Assembly (NCBI GenBank): GCA_910580015.1
Contig: CAJTVT010000039.1
Span: forward strand, 21,375 to 27,422
Origin: an uncultured Lachnospiraceae bacterium
GTDB taxonomy: Bacteria; Bacillota; Clostridia; Lachnospirales; Lachnospiraceae
Direction: 5' to 3'
DNA length: 6,048 nucleotides
How positions within the stretch are numbered: position 1 is the first letter of the stretch; every line of letters begins with the position of its first letter. Below the pieces are notes generated by a model. The model had not been told where the DNA came from. It did no database searches and saw nothing but the letters and a program-made list of their open reading frames with translations. Both the position numbers and the translations under genes were made by a program. Below, in pieces: positions 1 to 5,738 of this stretch.

Positions 1-9
1 GAGGAACAT

Positions 10-1746
10 TTGAGTCCGTCTGTAAACGTGACACAGACAGCTCCTGTCGTACAACAGCAGGTTCAGAATAGGAATCAACAAGTGGGAGATGAAGAGAGGG
101 GAAATAATGTTCAAAATAATCTGGCACGAGATAATATTCGGGAGGATATACGAGATCTTAGTCTCCAGGTAACCAATGAGAATGGCGTGTTAGTGCAAGG
201 GGGGGGAGGGGGAGAAGAAGCATTTGACACTTTAAATGAATTGAAAGCCATTAGGGATGTGGAACCAGAAGAGGAAGAAGAACGGGAAGATCAGGAGGAT
301 GTTCCAGATTCAGGGAATGCCAGGGATGAAAATTTGGATAAATTAAGAAAAGACGTGCAGAGTACCAGGAAAGGAAATCTCTATACAGCAGTCGTTCTGG
401 CAAGAGCGTTGGAAAAAGGAGACACCAACCTTTTGGCGGGGAGGAACCGTTTTTCACGCTTTTTAAAATCTTCCAAAGTGAATGCTGCGGCGGATGTTGC
501 GGCGGACGTGGGAAAAACAGTAGGAGCAATTTCAGGTATGGTGGGGAATTTTGATACGAACTATCTCCAATCAAATGCCTGTGCGGCAGTTTCTTTAGTT
601 ACTAATATGCTGGGACTGGTAACATCGATTCGTGATTTTGTAAAGAAGATCAGAGAATTTAAGGCGATTAGACATGAAGAAAATAAGAAAAATGAAAAGG
701 TGTTTGGTATGATCGGCATTCTCTGTGAAGGATTTTCGTTGATCACCAAACTGTGCAGTATTGGCAAGGCAATTGCAACTTTTGCAGGCGAAGGAAAAGG
801 ACTATTTGCTCGAGTAATGACGTATGTTACCCTTGCTGGCGGCTTTGCGGCACAGCTTGGGGGCATGGCATCGGCGATCAATGGTATGATACAGGCTCAA
901 AAAAAGGTTAAGCAGATGGAAACAATGCGAGGGGGCTTGGGCCGGAAAGTAGAGGATATTTTCCAAAAATATAAAGCCATAGATGAGCAAAGTAGTGTCC
1001 AACAAGAAAATCATGTAGATTCAACCGATGTAGATTCATCCGATGCAGAATCAGATATAGGTGGAGAGGGAACCCCAATCACAGAACAGACAGCCGGAAC
1101 ACCACAGACGTCTGTTGTAACAGGAAATACACCACAGCAGGGAGGGTTGCAGACCGAGGAAGATGACGTAACGACAAACAGACGGAAAGCGCTGGCGCTG
1201 TTAGAGAGAACAGACTTGACAGAGGATGAGAAGGATAAGCTGATCGAATATCTCATGTGGAGCAGAAGGATTGATAAAGTTAGGTTGAATACGTCGGATG
1301 TAGGACTTAGCATGTTAACTCTAGTATCAGGGATGGCGTCTGGCGTTGCTGCAAGCATACATGTCAGTAAAATGAGCGCAGATTCCCAGAAGGGAGTTCA
1401 GATTTTTGGAACGGCAGCAGGCGGGCTGGGAGTTATATCTACTGCAAATAAATATGCAAAGAAAATAGCCGAAAAAAGAGAGAGTAAGTATGATTTTGAA
1501 GGAAAGGGTTTGCAGAACATGGCTCATGACGCTCTTGGAGAATTAAATAAGGATGATTATGGTCTAAAGAGAGTGGCTGCCTCTCTGATAAATCCCAATA
1601 AGGATCAAAAAGAAGAAGCAGGAAAAGTGCTTAGCAAATATGCTGCTGTTGATAAACGTCTTCAGAGCCTGGGCGTGAAATATGGGCCATTATTAAAAGC
1701 GTCCAATAAAAAGGAGTTTGATCAATTGTTGGTAGCGGGAATTTAA
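10..1746 (+). CDS. Uncharacterised 578-aa protein with two hydrophobic helical regions; candidate cargo/effector of an eCIS-like locus
   Basis: I do not recognise a named family. Residues 1-120 are polar and probably disordered: Gln/Asn-rich at 15-40, a run of five glycines at 64-68, and an acidic stretch EPEEEEERED at 85-94. Residues 160-300 form a long Ala/Gly/Val/Ile-rich region with helices near 168-182, 188-206, 231-260 and 265-293, split by a charged lysine-rich loop (211-230). An acidic Ser/Thr/Gln linker follows (325-390), with an imperfect 5-residue repeat VDSTD-VDSSD. A second glycine-rich hydrophobic helical pair lies at 430-485, then a charged helical tail. There is no signal peptide. 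The TTG start at 10 has GAGGAA just upstream, but the frame stays open to the window edge, so the true start could lie outside. It sits 10 bases before the AAA+ ATPase gene, which suggests co-transcription. Helical hydrophobic pairs suit a membrane-active cargo protein, but a structural or scaffold role is equally possible. The function is inference only. Confidence 0.8.
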   Translation: MSPSVNVTQTAPVVQQQVQNRNQQVGDEERGNNVQNNLARDNIREDIRDLSLQVTNENGVLVQGGGGGEEAFDTLNELKAIRDVEPEEEEEREDQEDVPDSGNARDENLDKLRKDVQSTRKGNLYTAVVLARALEKGDTNLLAGRNRFSRFLKSSKVNAAADVAADVGKTVGAISGMVGNFDTNYLQSNACAAVSLVTNMLGLVTSIRDFVKKIREFKAIRHEENKKNEKVFGMIGILCEGFSLITKLCSIGKAIATFAGEGKGLFARVMTYVTLAGGFAAQLGGMASAINGMIQAQKKVKQMETMRGGLGRKVEDIFQKYKAIDEQSSVQQENHVDSTDVDSSDAESDIGGEGTPITEQTAGTPQTSVVTGNTPQQGGLQTEEDDVTTNRRKALALLERTDLTEDEKDKLIEYLMWSRRIDKVRLNTSDVGLSMLTLVSGMASGVAASIHVSKMSADSQKGVQIFGTAAGGLGVISTANKYAKKIAEKRESKYDFEGKGLQNMAHDALGELNKDDYGLKRVAASLINPNKDQKEEAGKVLSKYAAVDKRLQSLGVKYGPLLKASNKKEFDQLLVAGI

Positions 1747-1756
1747 AGGAAAGGCT

Positions 1757-3952
1757 GTGCGCAGAATGGAAAAAGGAACGATGTATTTGGGACAGGAGGA
1801 GTATTTCCAGGATCTAGTAATTCTCATAAAAAAGGAGATCAGCCTTTATGTGGCATATGCAGTTCGTTTAAAAGAGGATGGGAGGATTCGCCATATTTTT
1901 CAGACCAAATTGTTTAAAGAGGAGCTCTCTAATGTGATGGAGGATCCCTTTAAACAACTAGATCGCACTTCTTATGAAAAGGAAAGGGAAAGTCTCTTTG
2001 CCCAGTGGAGTGCATTTCACGAGAAGGCTTACCGCACCATGAAGGAAAGTGGGATGGTACTGCCCTTTGAGTATATGCTTCGCAGCCTAAAGCTCAGTGA
2101 GTTTGAACAGTATCTTGTCTGTCTTGCTATGGCTCCTGAGCTAAATCGAGAATTTGAGCGGATGTACTGTTACCTCCAGGATGATTTGTCTTGGAGGTAT
2201 CCTTCTTTGGATTTGGGTGTCAAAATGTTTTCCATGGACGAGCTTTTACAAAATGCCTTAATTCATCAGATATTTGCCCGCAGGGAGATTCTCTGTTGCA
2301 TATTTTGCCAAAGACCCTTAACCCAGGAAAGTGAATTGGCTTGGCGACTGAAGATTAGGAGCAGCTTGATTGATTATGTATTTTTTTATGAGGCAGATCT
2401 CTTGGGAAGAAGGACAGAATATCAGTTAAGGTTTCCCATAGACGTCAAAAATTTTTCATGTAATATCAATCAGAATGTGGCAGAACATATAAAACAGTGT
2501 CTGAAAGAGGAGACAAAGGAACAGGATCCTATGAGGCTATTTCTTCTGCGAGGGCCATATGGGAGCGGAAAAAAGCTTCAAATTTGCCTTGCAGCACAGG
2601 CCCTTGGGCATACGGCCTTATTCGTAGATTTGCGCAGACTTGTAAATCAAAAGGAGGACCAGCAAAAAGAAGCGGTCTGTGATGCTGCTGTGCGTGCAGT
2701 TTTAAATCGGGCATTCTTGGTTTTTGAGCACTGGGAAGTAATTTGGAATAATGAATACAAGAATCGTAAATCTGCGGAGGAACTTCTACAGAAATCGTCT
2801 CTTTTTTTTGAATATGTATTTCTCATGGCTGAGGAAGGGCAGGAGGATGTTTTTCAGGGGGAATATCCCATGGGGTATCACATACAGGAATATCATATGC
2901 ATTTTCCTTCTATACAGGAGCGGAGTCAACTTTGGAAATCTTTTCTTCCAAAACAGGTAGAAGGGGAGAAAGTCTTTGACAGGCTGGCAGCACAGTTTGA
3001 TTTTTCACCAGGAGTGATTCGAGAGGCAGCCGAACTTGCTGTAAGAAAGGCCCAGACGCAGGGGAAAGAAAAGGTTCCTTCGGTTTTTTTATATCAGGCA
3101 TGTCAACAGAAGATTTCTCATCGTTTGGGAGAGCGTGCAGCCAGGGTAAATGCAGCTTATAGCTGGGATGACCTTGTGCTGGAGGAAGGACCCAAAGAAT
3201 TGTTGCGTCAGGCATGTGGGCAAGTGTCTTACCGGGGCAAAGTATATGAAAAATGGGGGTTTCAGGATAAGATTGCTTATGGACGGGGAGTGTCTCTGCT
3301 ATTTGCAGGCCCTCCGGGTACAGGAAAAACCATGGCAGCGCAGGTGCTTGCACGGGAGCTGAATCTGGAATTATATAAAGTAGATCTTTCTGGTGTGTTG
3401 TCCAAGTATATTGGGGAGACGCAAAAAAATCTCAGAGAAATCTTTGACGAGGTAAAGAAGAGCAGAAGTATTCTATTTTTTGATGAGGCGGACGTGCTGT
3501 TTGGCAAGCGTGTGGACGTGACAGATTCCAGGGACATTAGCGCCAATGCTCAGACGGCATACTTGCTACAGAAGATGGAAGAGTATGATGGGATCACCAT
3601 TCTTGCCACAAACCTGATGCAGAATTTTGACGATGCCTATAAACGTCGGATGAAGTTCATTATCCGCTTTACCTTTCCTCAGACAGAGCAGCGAATTCAG
3701 CTTTGGGAAAAAGTATTTCCAAGACAGATGCCCTTGGGGGATGATATCGATATTGAGTATCTTGCGCAGAATTTTGAACTTTCTGGGGCAAGTATTAAAA
3801 ACATTGCAGTAAATGCCGCTTTTCTTGCTGCCTCCAGACAGAGGATAACAGGAATGGAGCATATTATGGCGGCTTTACAGCAGGAATATGAGAAGTCTGG
3901 AAAAATACTTGGAAAAGCAGAACTGAAGGAGTATTATATGTATAAAATTTAA
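1757..3952 (+). CDS. Tandem AAA+ ATPase, eCIS-associated (Afp15/Pvc15-like, CDC48-type second module)
   Basis: This is a cytoplasmic ATPase of 731 aa. Residues 1-230 form a helical N-terminal domain with the block 115-153 (EFEQYLVCLAMAPELN, then FERMYCYLQDDLSWRYPSLDL), which I associate with AAA+ ATPases of contractile injection loci. A first AAA module has a P-loop-like GPYGSGKK at 266-273, with Lys in place of the usual Ser/Thr, and LVFEHWE at 321-327 where a Walker B would be expected; it is probably inactive. The second module is canonical: Walker A GPPGTGKT 518-525, Walker B ILFFDEAD 572-579, sensor-1 ILATN 615-619, arginines R630/R631, and a lid with LSGASIKN at 675-682. In the family such ATPases act in assembly or cargo loading of phage-tail-like particles; that role is inferred here. 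The GTG start has AGGA six bases upstream; an ATG three codons later (1766) is an alternative. It lies between and close to the two neighbouring genes, consistent with one operon. Confidence 0.93.
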   Translation: MRRMEKGTMYLGQEEYFQDLVILIKKEISLYVAYAVRLKEDGRIRHIFQTKLFKEELSNVMEDPFKQLDRTSYEKERESLFAQWSAFHEKAYRTMKESGMVLPFEYMLRSLKLSEFEQYLVCLAMAPELNREFERMYCYLQDDLSWRYPSLDLGVKMFSMDELLQNALIHQIFARREILCCIFCQRPLTQESELAWRLKIRSSLIDYVFFYEADLLGRRTEYQLRFPIDVKNFSCNINQNVAEHIKQCLKEETKEQDPMRLFLLRGPYGSGKKLQICLAAQALGHTALFVDLRRLVNQKEDQQKEAVCDAAVRAVLNRAFLVFEHWEVIWNNEYKNRKSAEELLQKSSLFFEYVFLMAEEGQEDVFQGEYPMGYHIQEYHMHFPSIQERSQLWKSFLPKQVEGEKVFDRLAAQFDFSPGVIREAAELAVRKAQTQGKEKVPSVFLYQACQQKISHRLGERAARVNAAYSWDDLVLEEGPKELLRQACGQVSYRGKVYEKWGFQDKIAYGRGVSLLFAGPPGTGKTMAAQVLARELNLELYKVDLSGVLSKYIGETQKNLREIFDEVKKSRSILFFDEADVLFGKRVDVTDSRDISANAQTAYLLQKMEEYDGITILATNLMQNFDDAYKRRMKFIIRFTFPQTEQRIQLWEKVFPRQMPLGDDIDIEYLAQNFELSGASIKNIAVNAAFLAASRQRITGMEHIMAALQQEYEKSGKILGKAELKEYYMYKI

Positions 3953-3964
3953 TGGAGGTAATCT

Positions 3965-4510
3965 ATGAAGAAAGAAAAAAAGGAATTGAGGGAAGGGTTG
4001 AAAAAGCTGGATGCATATGCTGGTCAGTTGGGAATTAACAGTTTGTTTTTGGAGGAAGGTCCCACAGTTGCCATGGATTCACTTATTCTTGGGTTGGCGA
4101 TTGGGGGAGAGTTGAGTATAGACATAACTTGTAATTTTATCCATGTACCAGAGCTTGGAAATGTTGTGCAATTTTATGGACAGCTTCAGTTGGATCAGAT
4201 ATTAGAAGAGGAACCAAATGCATTTACGGAACAAAGTATCTTGCAGATGATTAACTGTTTGAATCAGACGATTCCAGTTGGACAACTCCTTTATATGCAG
4301 GGGCAAGGAGAGGAAGAACCAAGACATGCCATTGGAATCCGCTATACGATGCTCACGGATCTAGATGAAGAAAAGGAATTGGATAAATGTGGAAATGTCA
4401 TCAAGATGTTGATGGATATTTATGAGGTTCTCTGTAGCACACTCCTATTGCTATTGGAAGGAGAATCTCTCGAAAGTGCAATGGATATCGTGGAACATTT
4501 TATGGAGTAA
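3965..4510 (+). CDS. Acidic 181-aa protein of unknown function, possible small chaperone
   Basis: This starts 12 bases after the ATPase stop with a good GGAGG (3954-3958) six bases before ATG, so it is translated as part of the same operon. The protein is acidic. A lysine/glutamate helix (1-20) is followed by a likely beta-rich middle (about 25-75, with alternating hydrophobics such as LSIDITCNFIHV and NVVQFYGQLQL). Then come a helix with NCLNQTIPVG, a strand RHAIGIRYTML, and C-terminal leucine-rich helices that include a run of five leucines and end EHFME. There is no signal peptide or catalytic motif; the leucine-rich segment reads better as a buried helix than as a membrane anchor. The size, acidity and helix/strand layout recall small YbjN or secretion-chaperone-like folds. 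This is only a shape resemblance, but it would fit a helper for the hydrophobic 578-aa protein two genes upstream. Confidence 0.88.
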   Translation: MKKEKKELREGLKKLDAYAGQLGINSLFLEEGPTVAMDSLILGLAIGGELSIDITCNFIHVPELGNVVQFYGQLQLDQILEEEPNAFTEQSILQMINCLNQTIPVGQLLYMQGQGEEEPRHAIGIRYTMLTDLDEEKELDKCGNVIKMLMDIYEVLCSTLLLLLEGESLESAMDIVEHFME

Positions 4511-4530
4511 TCCTATATCTACGCTTTATA

Positions 4531-4601
4531 AAATTTTCACACAATTTAGAATGTCGTATCTATTCTTGAGATACCATGGCTCTAAATTCGGGTGAGTATT
4601 T
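4531..4601. repeat. Long imperfect palindrome after the operon; possible terminator
   Basis: Nested inverted segments pair around a 7-base loop: GTATCT (4556-4561) with AGATAC (4569-4574), AATTTAGA (4543-4550) with TCTAAATT (4581-4588), and TCAC (4537-4540) with GTGA (4592-4595), with mismatched bases between them. It lies 20 bases past the stop of the third operon gene, and ATTTT follows in the plus direction, so it may end that transcript. It also overlaps the transposase remnant on the other strand, so it may instead be a by-product of the insertion/deletion that made the scar. Confidence 0.5.
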
Positions 4602-4613
4602 CGATTTTGGCAT
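4560..4613 (-). pseudogene. 5' remnant of an IS3-family OrfA transposase
   Basis: Reading the minus strand, GGAGGT is followed seven bases later by ATG and the peptide MPKSKYSPEFRAMVSQE, then TAG. The opening 'KYSPEF+' is typical of the N-terminal helix-turn-helix of IS3/IS150-type OrfA proteins, which are usually about 90-180 aa. Only 17 codons remain and no further transposase sequence was found downstream, so the element is dead. It identifies the sequence to its right (4619-4672) as an insertion-sequence end. The match is short and recognised by eye only. Confidence 0.6.
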
Positions 4614-4618
4614 GAAAA

Positions 4619-4670
4619 ATACCTCCAAAGTAACAGATTTTTATATTTAATCTGTCTACTTTAGAGGTAT
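4619..4670. repeat. Strong stem-loop at the IS end, covering the transposase ribosome binding site
   Basis: Arms 4619-4639 and 4649-4670 pair over about 21 positions with one mismatch and one bulged base, around a 9-base A/T loop. The inner part is ACAGATT/AATCTGT and the outer part ATACCTC/GAGGTAT-like. On the minus strand the second arm contains GGAGGT, the ribosome binding site of the transposase remnant. In IS10/IS50-type elements such structures block transposase translation from outside transcripts. It also overlaps the end of the hicB-like ORF and is followed on that strand by ATTTTTC, so it may now act as that gene's terminator. Confidence 0.75.
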
Positions 4671-4898
4671 CATATCATTTGCAATGGCTTGTGGGTCAAT
4701 ATCAGATAATTTGGACGGTTTTGGTATATTGTCTCCATCCATTTGGCAAGTGTGAAGATAACCAGCTAAACACTCGACAGCCAGTTCCATAGATTCTTCA
4801 AAAGTATCACCGCACGTGGAAAGCCAGTTAAGGTCAGGAAACACTACGGAATAACCATTATCTTCGTGAAAAAAACAGGCTGGATACATTGATAACAT
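4656..4898 (-). CDS. hicB: HicB-like antitoxin, C-terminally truncated
   Basis: HicB antitoxins neutralise the HicA RNase toxin with an N-terminal RNase H-like domain and usually repress their operon with a C-terminal DNA-binding domain. The 80-aa product MLSMYPACFFHED...NGYSVVFPDLNWLSTCGDTFEE...ECLAGYL...IPKPS matches the N-terminal HicB domain well. Many clostridial relatives run to about 110-140 aa with a ribbon-helix-helix or HTH tail, which is absent here. The last codons (IPLK-stop) fall inside the IS end next door, so the gene was probably cut by insertion. I prefer the ATG at 4896-4898, eight bases from AGGAGG (4908-4913), over an in-frame GTG at 4905-4907 that abuts the ribosome binding site. 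No hicA-sized ORF lies directly upstream or downstream, so any partner is elsewhere or lost. Confidence 0.8.
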   Translation of the reverse strand: MLSMYPACFFHEDNGYSVVFPDLNWLSTCGDTFEESMELAVECLAGYLHTCQMDGDNIPKPSKLSDIDPQAIANDMIPLK

Positions 4899-4942
4899 TT
4901 CATACACCTCCTAATTTGTTAATTGGTATGTATATACAATAT

Positions 4943-4956
4943 CACATTATAATGTG
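4943..4956. promoter_or_regulatory. Palindromic operator-like site, copy 1, with embedded TATAAT
   Basis: CACATTATAATGTG is a perfect 14-bp palindrome in the divergent gap between hicB and the XRE regulator. It contains TATAAT on both strands, so a bound protein would cover a -10 element. A near-identical copy lies after the regulator gene (5300-5313). This is consistent with an operator for the XRE protein. No strong -35 was found at 17 bp on either strand. Confidence 0.6.
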
Positions 4957-4999
4957 CATGTCGATGAGAAAATTGAAATTTTTTTAAGAAGTTTTTATG

Positions 5000-5028
5000 T
5001 TGATTTTTTTGTGAATATGAAATACAAT
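5000..5028 (+). promoter_or_regulatory. Candidate sigma-A promoter for the XRE regulator gene
   Basis: TTGATT (5000-5005) and TACAAT (5023-5028) are separated by 17 bases, close to the housekeeping consensus. The predicted transcript would begin at about 5035, inside the AAAGGAGG ribosome binding site (5034-5041), giving a very short leader. That is a reason for doubt, and initiation at the TATAAT in the upstream palindrome is the alternative. Confidence 0.35.
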
Positions 5029-5053
5029 CAAGCAAAGGAGGCGATACGATACA

Positions 5054-5284
5054 ATGTATAAATATGACGGAAACGAAATAATACAGAAATTAGCCAACAG
5101 AGGATATACAAGTTATAAAATAAGAAAAGATAATATATTACCGCAGGGAACGCTTGCAAAAATAAAGAACGGAGGCAATATAACTCTGGAAACTCTAAAC
5201 ACTATATGCTGTCTGTTAAAATGTCAAATATCGGATATAGTAAGCATAGATATAACGGATGATGAAAAGATAAAATATTTTTAA
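5054..5284 (+). CDS. Small XRE/Cro-type helix-turn-helix regulator
   Basis: This 76-aa protein has the Cro/C1 helix-turn-helix layout: NEIIQKLANRGYTSYKIRKD (first helices), LPQGTLAKIKNGGNITLETLNTICCLLKCQISDIVSI (recognition helix and the typical 'L..IC..L.C...DI' ending). It covers essentially the whole domain with only a short charged tail, so it is a DNA-binding protein without a sensor domain. AAAGGAGG (5034-5041) lies 12 bases before the ATG, slightly far but with no better in-frame start. The gene is AT-rich with frequent ATA codons, unlike the left-hand operon, suggesting horizontal origin. The matching palindromes on both sides suggest it represses itself and the 49-aa gene that follows. 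Confidence 0.85.
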   Translation: MYKYDGNEIIQKLANRGYTSYKIRKDNILPQGTLAKIKNGGNITLETLNTICCLLKCQISDIVSIDITDDEKIKYF

Positions 5285-5299
5285 AAGTTAGTTGATGTG

Positions 5300-5313
5300 C
5301 ACACTATAATGTG
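5300..5313. promoter_or_regulatory. Palindromic operator-like site, copy 2
   Basis: CACACTATAATGTG differs from copy 1 by one base. It sits 16 bases after the XRE gene stop and 62 bases before the 49-aa gene. TATAAT at 5305-5310 could be the -10 of that gene, with a poor -35 (TTAAAA, 18 bases upstream). Repetition of the same site on both sides of a regulator gene supports its use as an operator. Confidence 0.55.
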
Positions 5314-5323
5314 ATGGTGTATG

Positions 5324-5349
5324 ATTAGTCTAAGAGATGCAGGACTAAT
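5324..5349. repeat. Small inverted repeat in the leader of the 49-aa gene
   Basis: ATTAGTC (5324-5330) and GACTAAT (5343-5349) form a perfect 7-bp stem with a 12-base loop, between the second operator and the ribosome binding site at 5364-5370. It could be an RNA hairpin in the 5' leader or a further protein site. It is not followed by a T run, so it is not an obvious terminator. Confidence 0.4.
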
Positions 5350-5375
5350 AACCCGAACGGGAGAAAGGAGAACAG

Positions 5376-5525
5376 ATGGAAGTCATGAACGAAAAGGAAA
5401 TCAAAATCGTAAAGAACTCAACGATTTACGAAATCCGGCTTGCATTTGCCAGCGGAGAGAAAGAGGATTACAAGAAAGAAGAAATTCTCGAAATGCTTGA
5501 CAAAATCGCTCTTGCGAAAGAGTAG
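5376..5525 (+). CDS. 49-aa small protein of unknown function
   Basis: Translation gives MEVMNEKEIKIVKNSTIYEI...FASGEKED...EEILEMLDKIALAKE then TAG. AAAGGAG (5364-5370) lies five bases before the ATG, a strong ribosome binding site that makes this a likely real gene. It reads as two short strands (KIVKN, STIYEIRLAF), a polar turn and a charged helix (KKEEILEMLDKIALAKE). The pattern loosely resembles the small TnpW-type proteins of Tn4451-like transposons, but the similarity is too weak to name it. It is less AT-rich than the XRE gene before it and probably shares its control through the second palindrome. Confidence 0.7.
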   Translation: MEVMNEKEIKIVKNSTIYEIRLAFASGEKEDYKKEEILEMLDKIALAKE

Positions 5526-5547
5526 GAATAGTCAAGGGAATGGAAAA

Positions 5548-5571
5548 GGGCGGCAGGCACACAAGCCGCCC
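5548..5571 (+). terminator. GC-rich hairpin after the 49-aa gene; possible weak terminator
   Basis: GGGCGGC (5548-5554) pairs perfectly with GCCGCCC (5565-5571) across a 10-base loop, 22 bases after the stop codon. The position suits a terminator, but GATTCACAAAG follows instead of a T run. It may protect the mRNA end or pause transcription rather than terminate it. Confidence 0.4.
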
Positions 5572-5593
5572 GATTCACAAAGATTATAGCACA

Positions 5594-5626
5594 TAAGCCG
5601 ACTATATCGCAAGTATAGGCGGCTTA
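5594..5626. repeat. Second hairpin after the 49-aa gene
   Basis: TAAGCCG (5594-5600) pairs with CGGCTTA (5620-5626). After one A-G mismatch, CTATA (5602-5606) pairs with TATAG (5614-5618), giving a 12-bp stem with a 7-base loop. No T tract follows. Both this hairpin and the previous one contain GCCG/CGGC cores, so together they may form a structured 3' region. Confidence 0.5.
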
Positions 5627-5687
5627 AATTGATATATATCTTAGGATGGCTGTATTATTATGTTATATATCCGCAATATGTCAAGTA

Positions 5688-5738
5688 TTTGAGTTTCCCC
5701 ATTTTGTAATTCATAGTGCCAAAATGGGGAAACTCAAA
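5688..5738. repeat. Perfect 19-bp inverted repeat
   Basis: TTTGAGTTTCCCCATTTTG (5688-5706) and its exact complement (5720-5738) flank 13 bases. No T run follows on either strand, which argues against a standard terminator. It lies in gene-free DNA and could be a large RNA hairpin, a protein-binding site, or a transposon relic. Confidence 0.75.

Larger units (their letters stand above)
4560..4672 (-). mobile_element. Relic of one IS3-like insertion sequence end
   Basis: The fragment begins with TGATACCTC on the minus strand (outer end at 4672), continues through a strong stem-loop, and contains the ribosome binding site and first codons of a transposase. IS3-family elements usually start with TG and end with CA, which fits this boundary. 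The rest of the element and its opposite end are missing. The outer boundary is inferred from the TG and from where the HicB reading frame stops resembling its family. Confidence 0.5.

Noticed and set aside
199..212. G-quadruplex in the G-rich tract
   Set aside because: Only two G runs are present, G8 and G5, so a standard four-run motif is not clearly met. The slippage explanation is simpler.
251..1527. Several minus-strand open frames of 66-115 codons opposite the first gene
   Set aside because: They have low-quality composition, no ribosome binding sites that stand out, and lie entirely within a well-supported gene on the other strand.
2497..3862. Open frames of 61-147 codons overlapping the ATPase gene on both strands
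   Set aside because: They are shadows of the ATPase, whose motifs fix the true frame across this region.
10..4510. Type III or type VI secretion cassette
   Set aside because: The second AAA+ module is CDC48-like, not the ClpV or SctN type, and no other component of those systems is visible.
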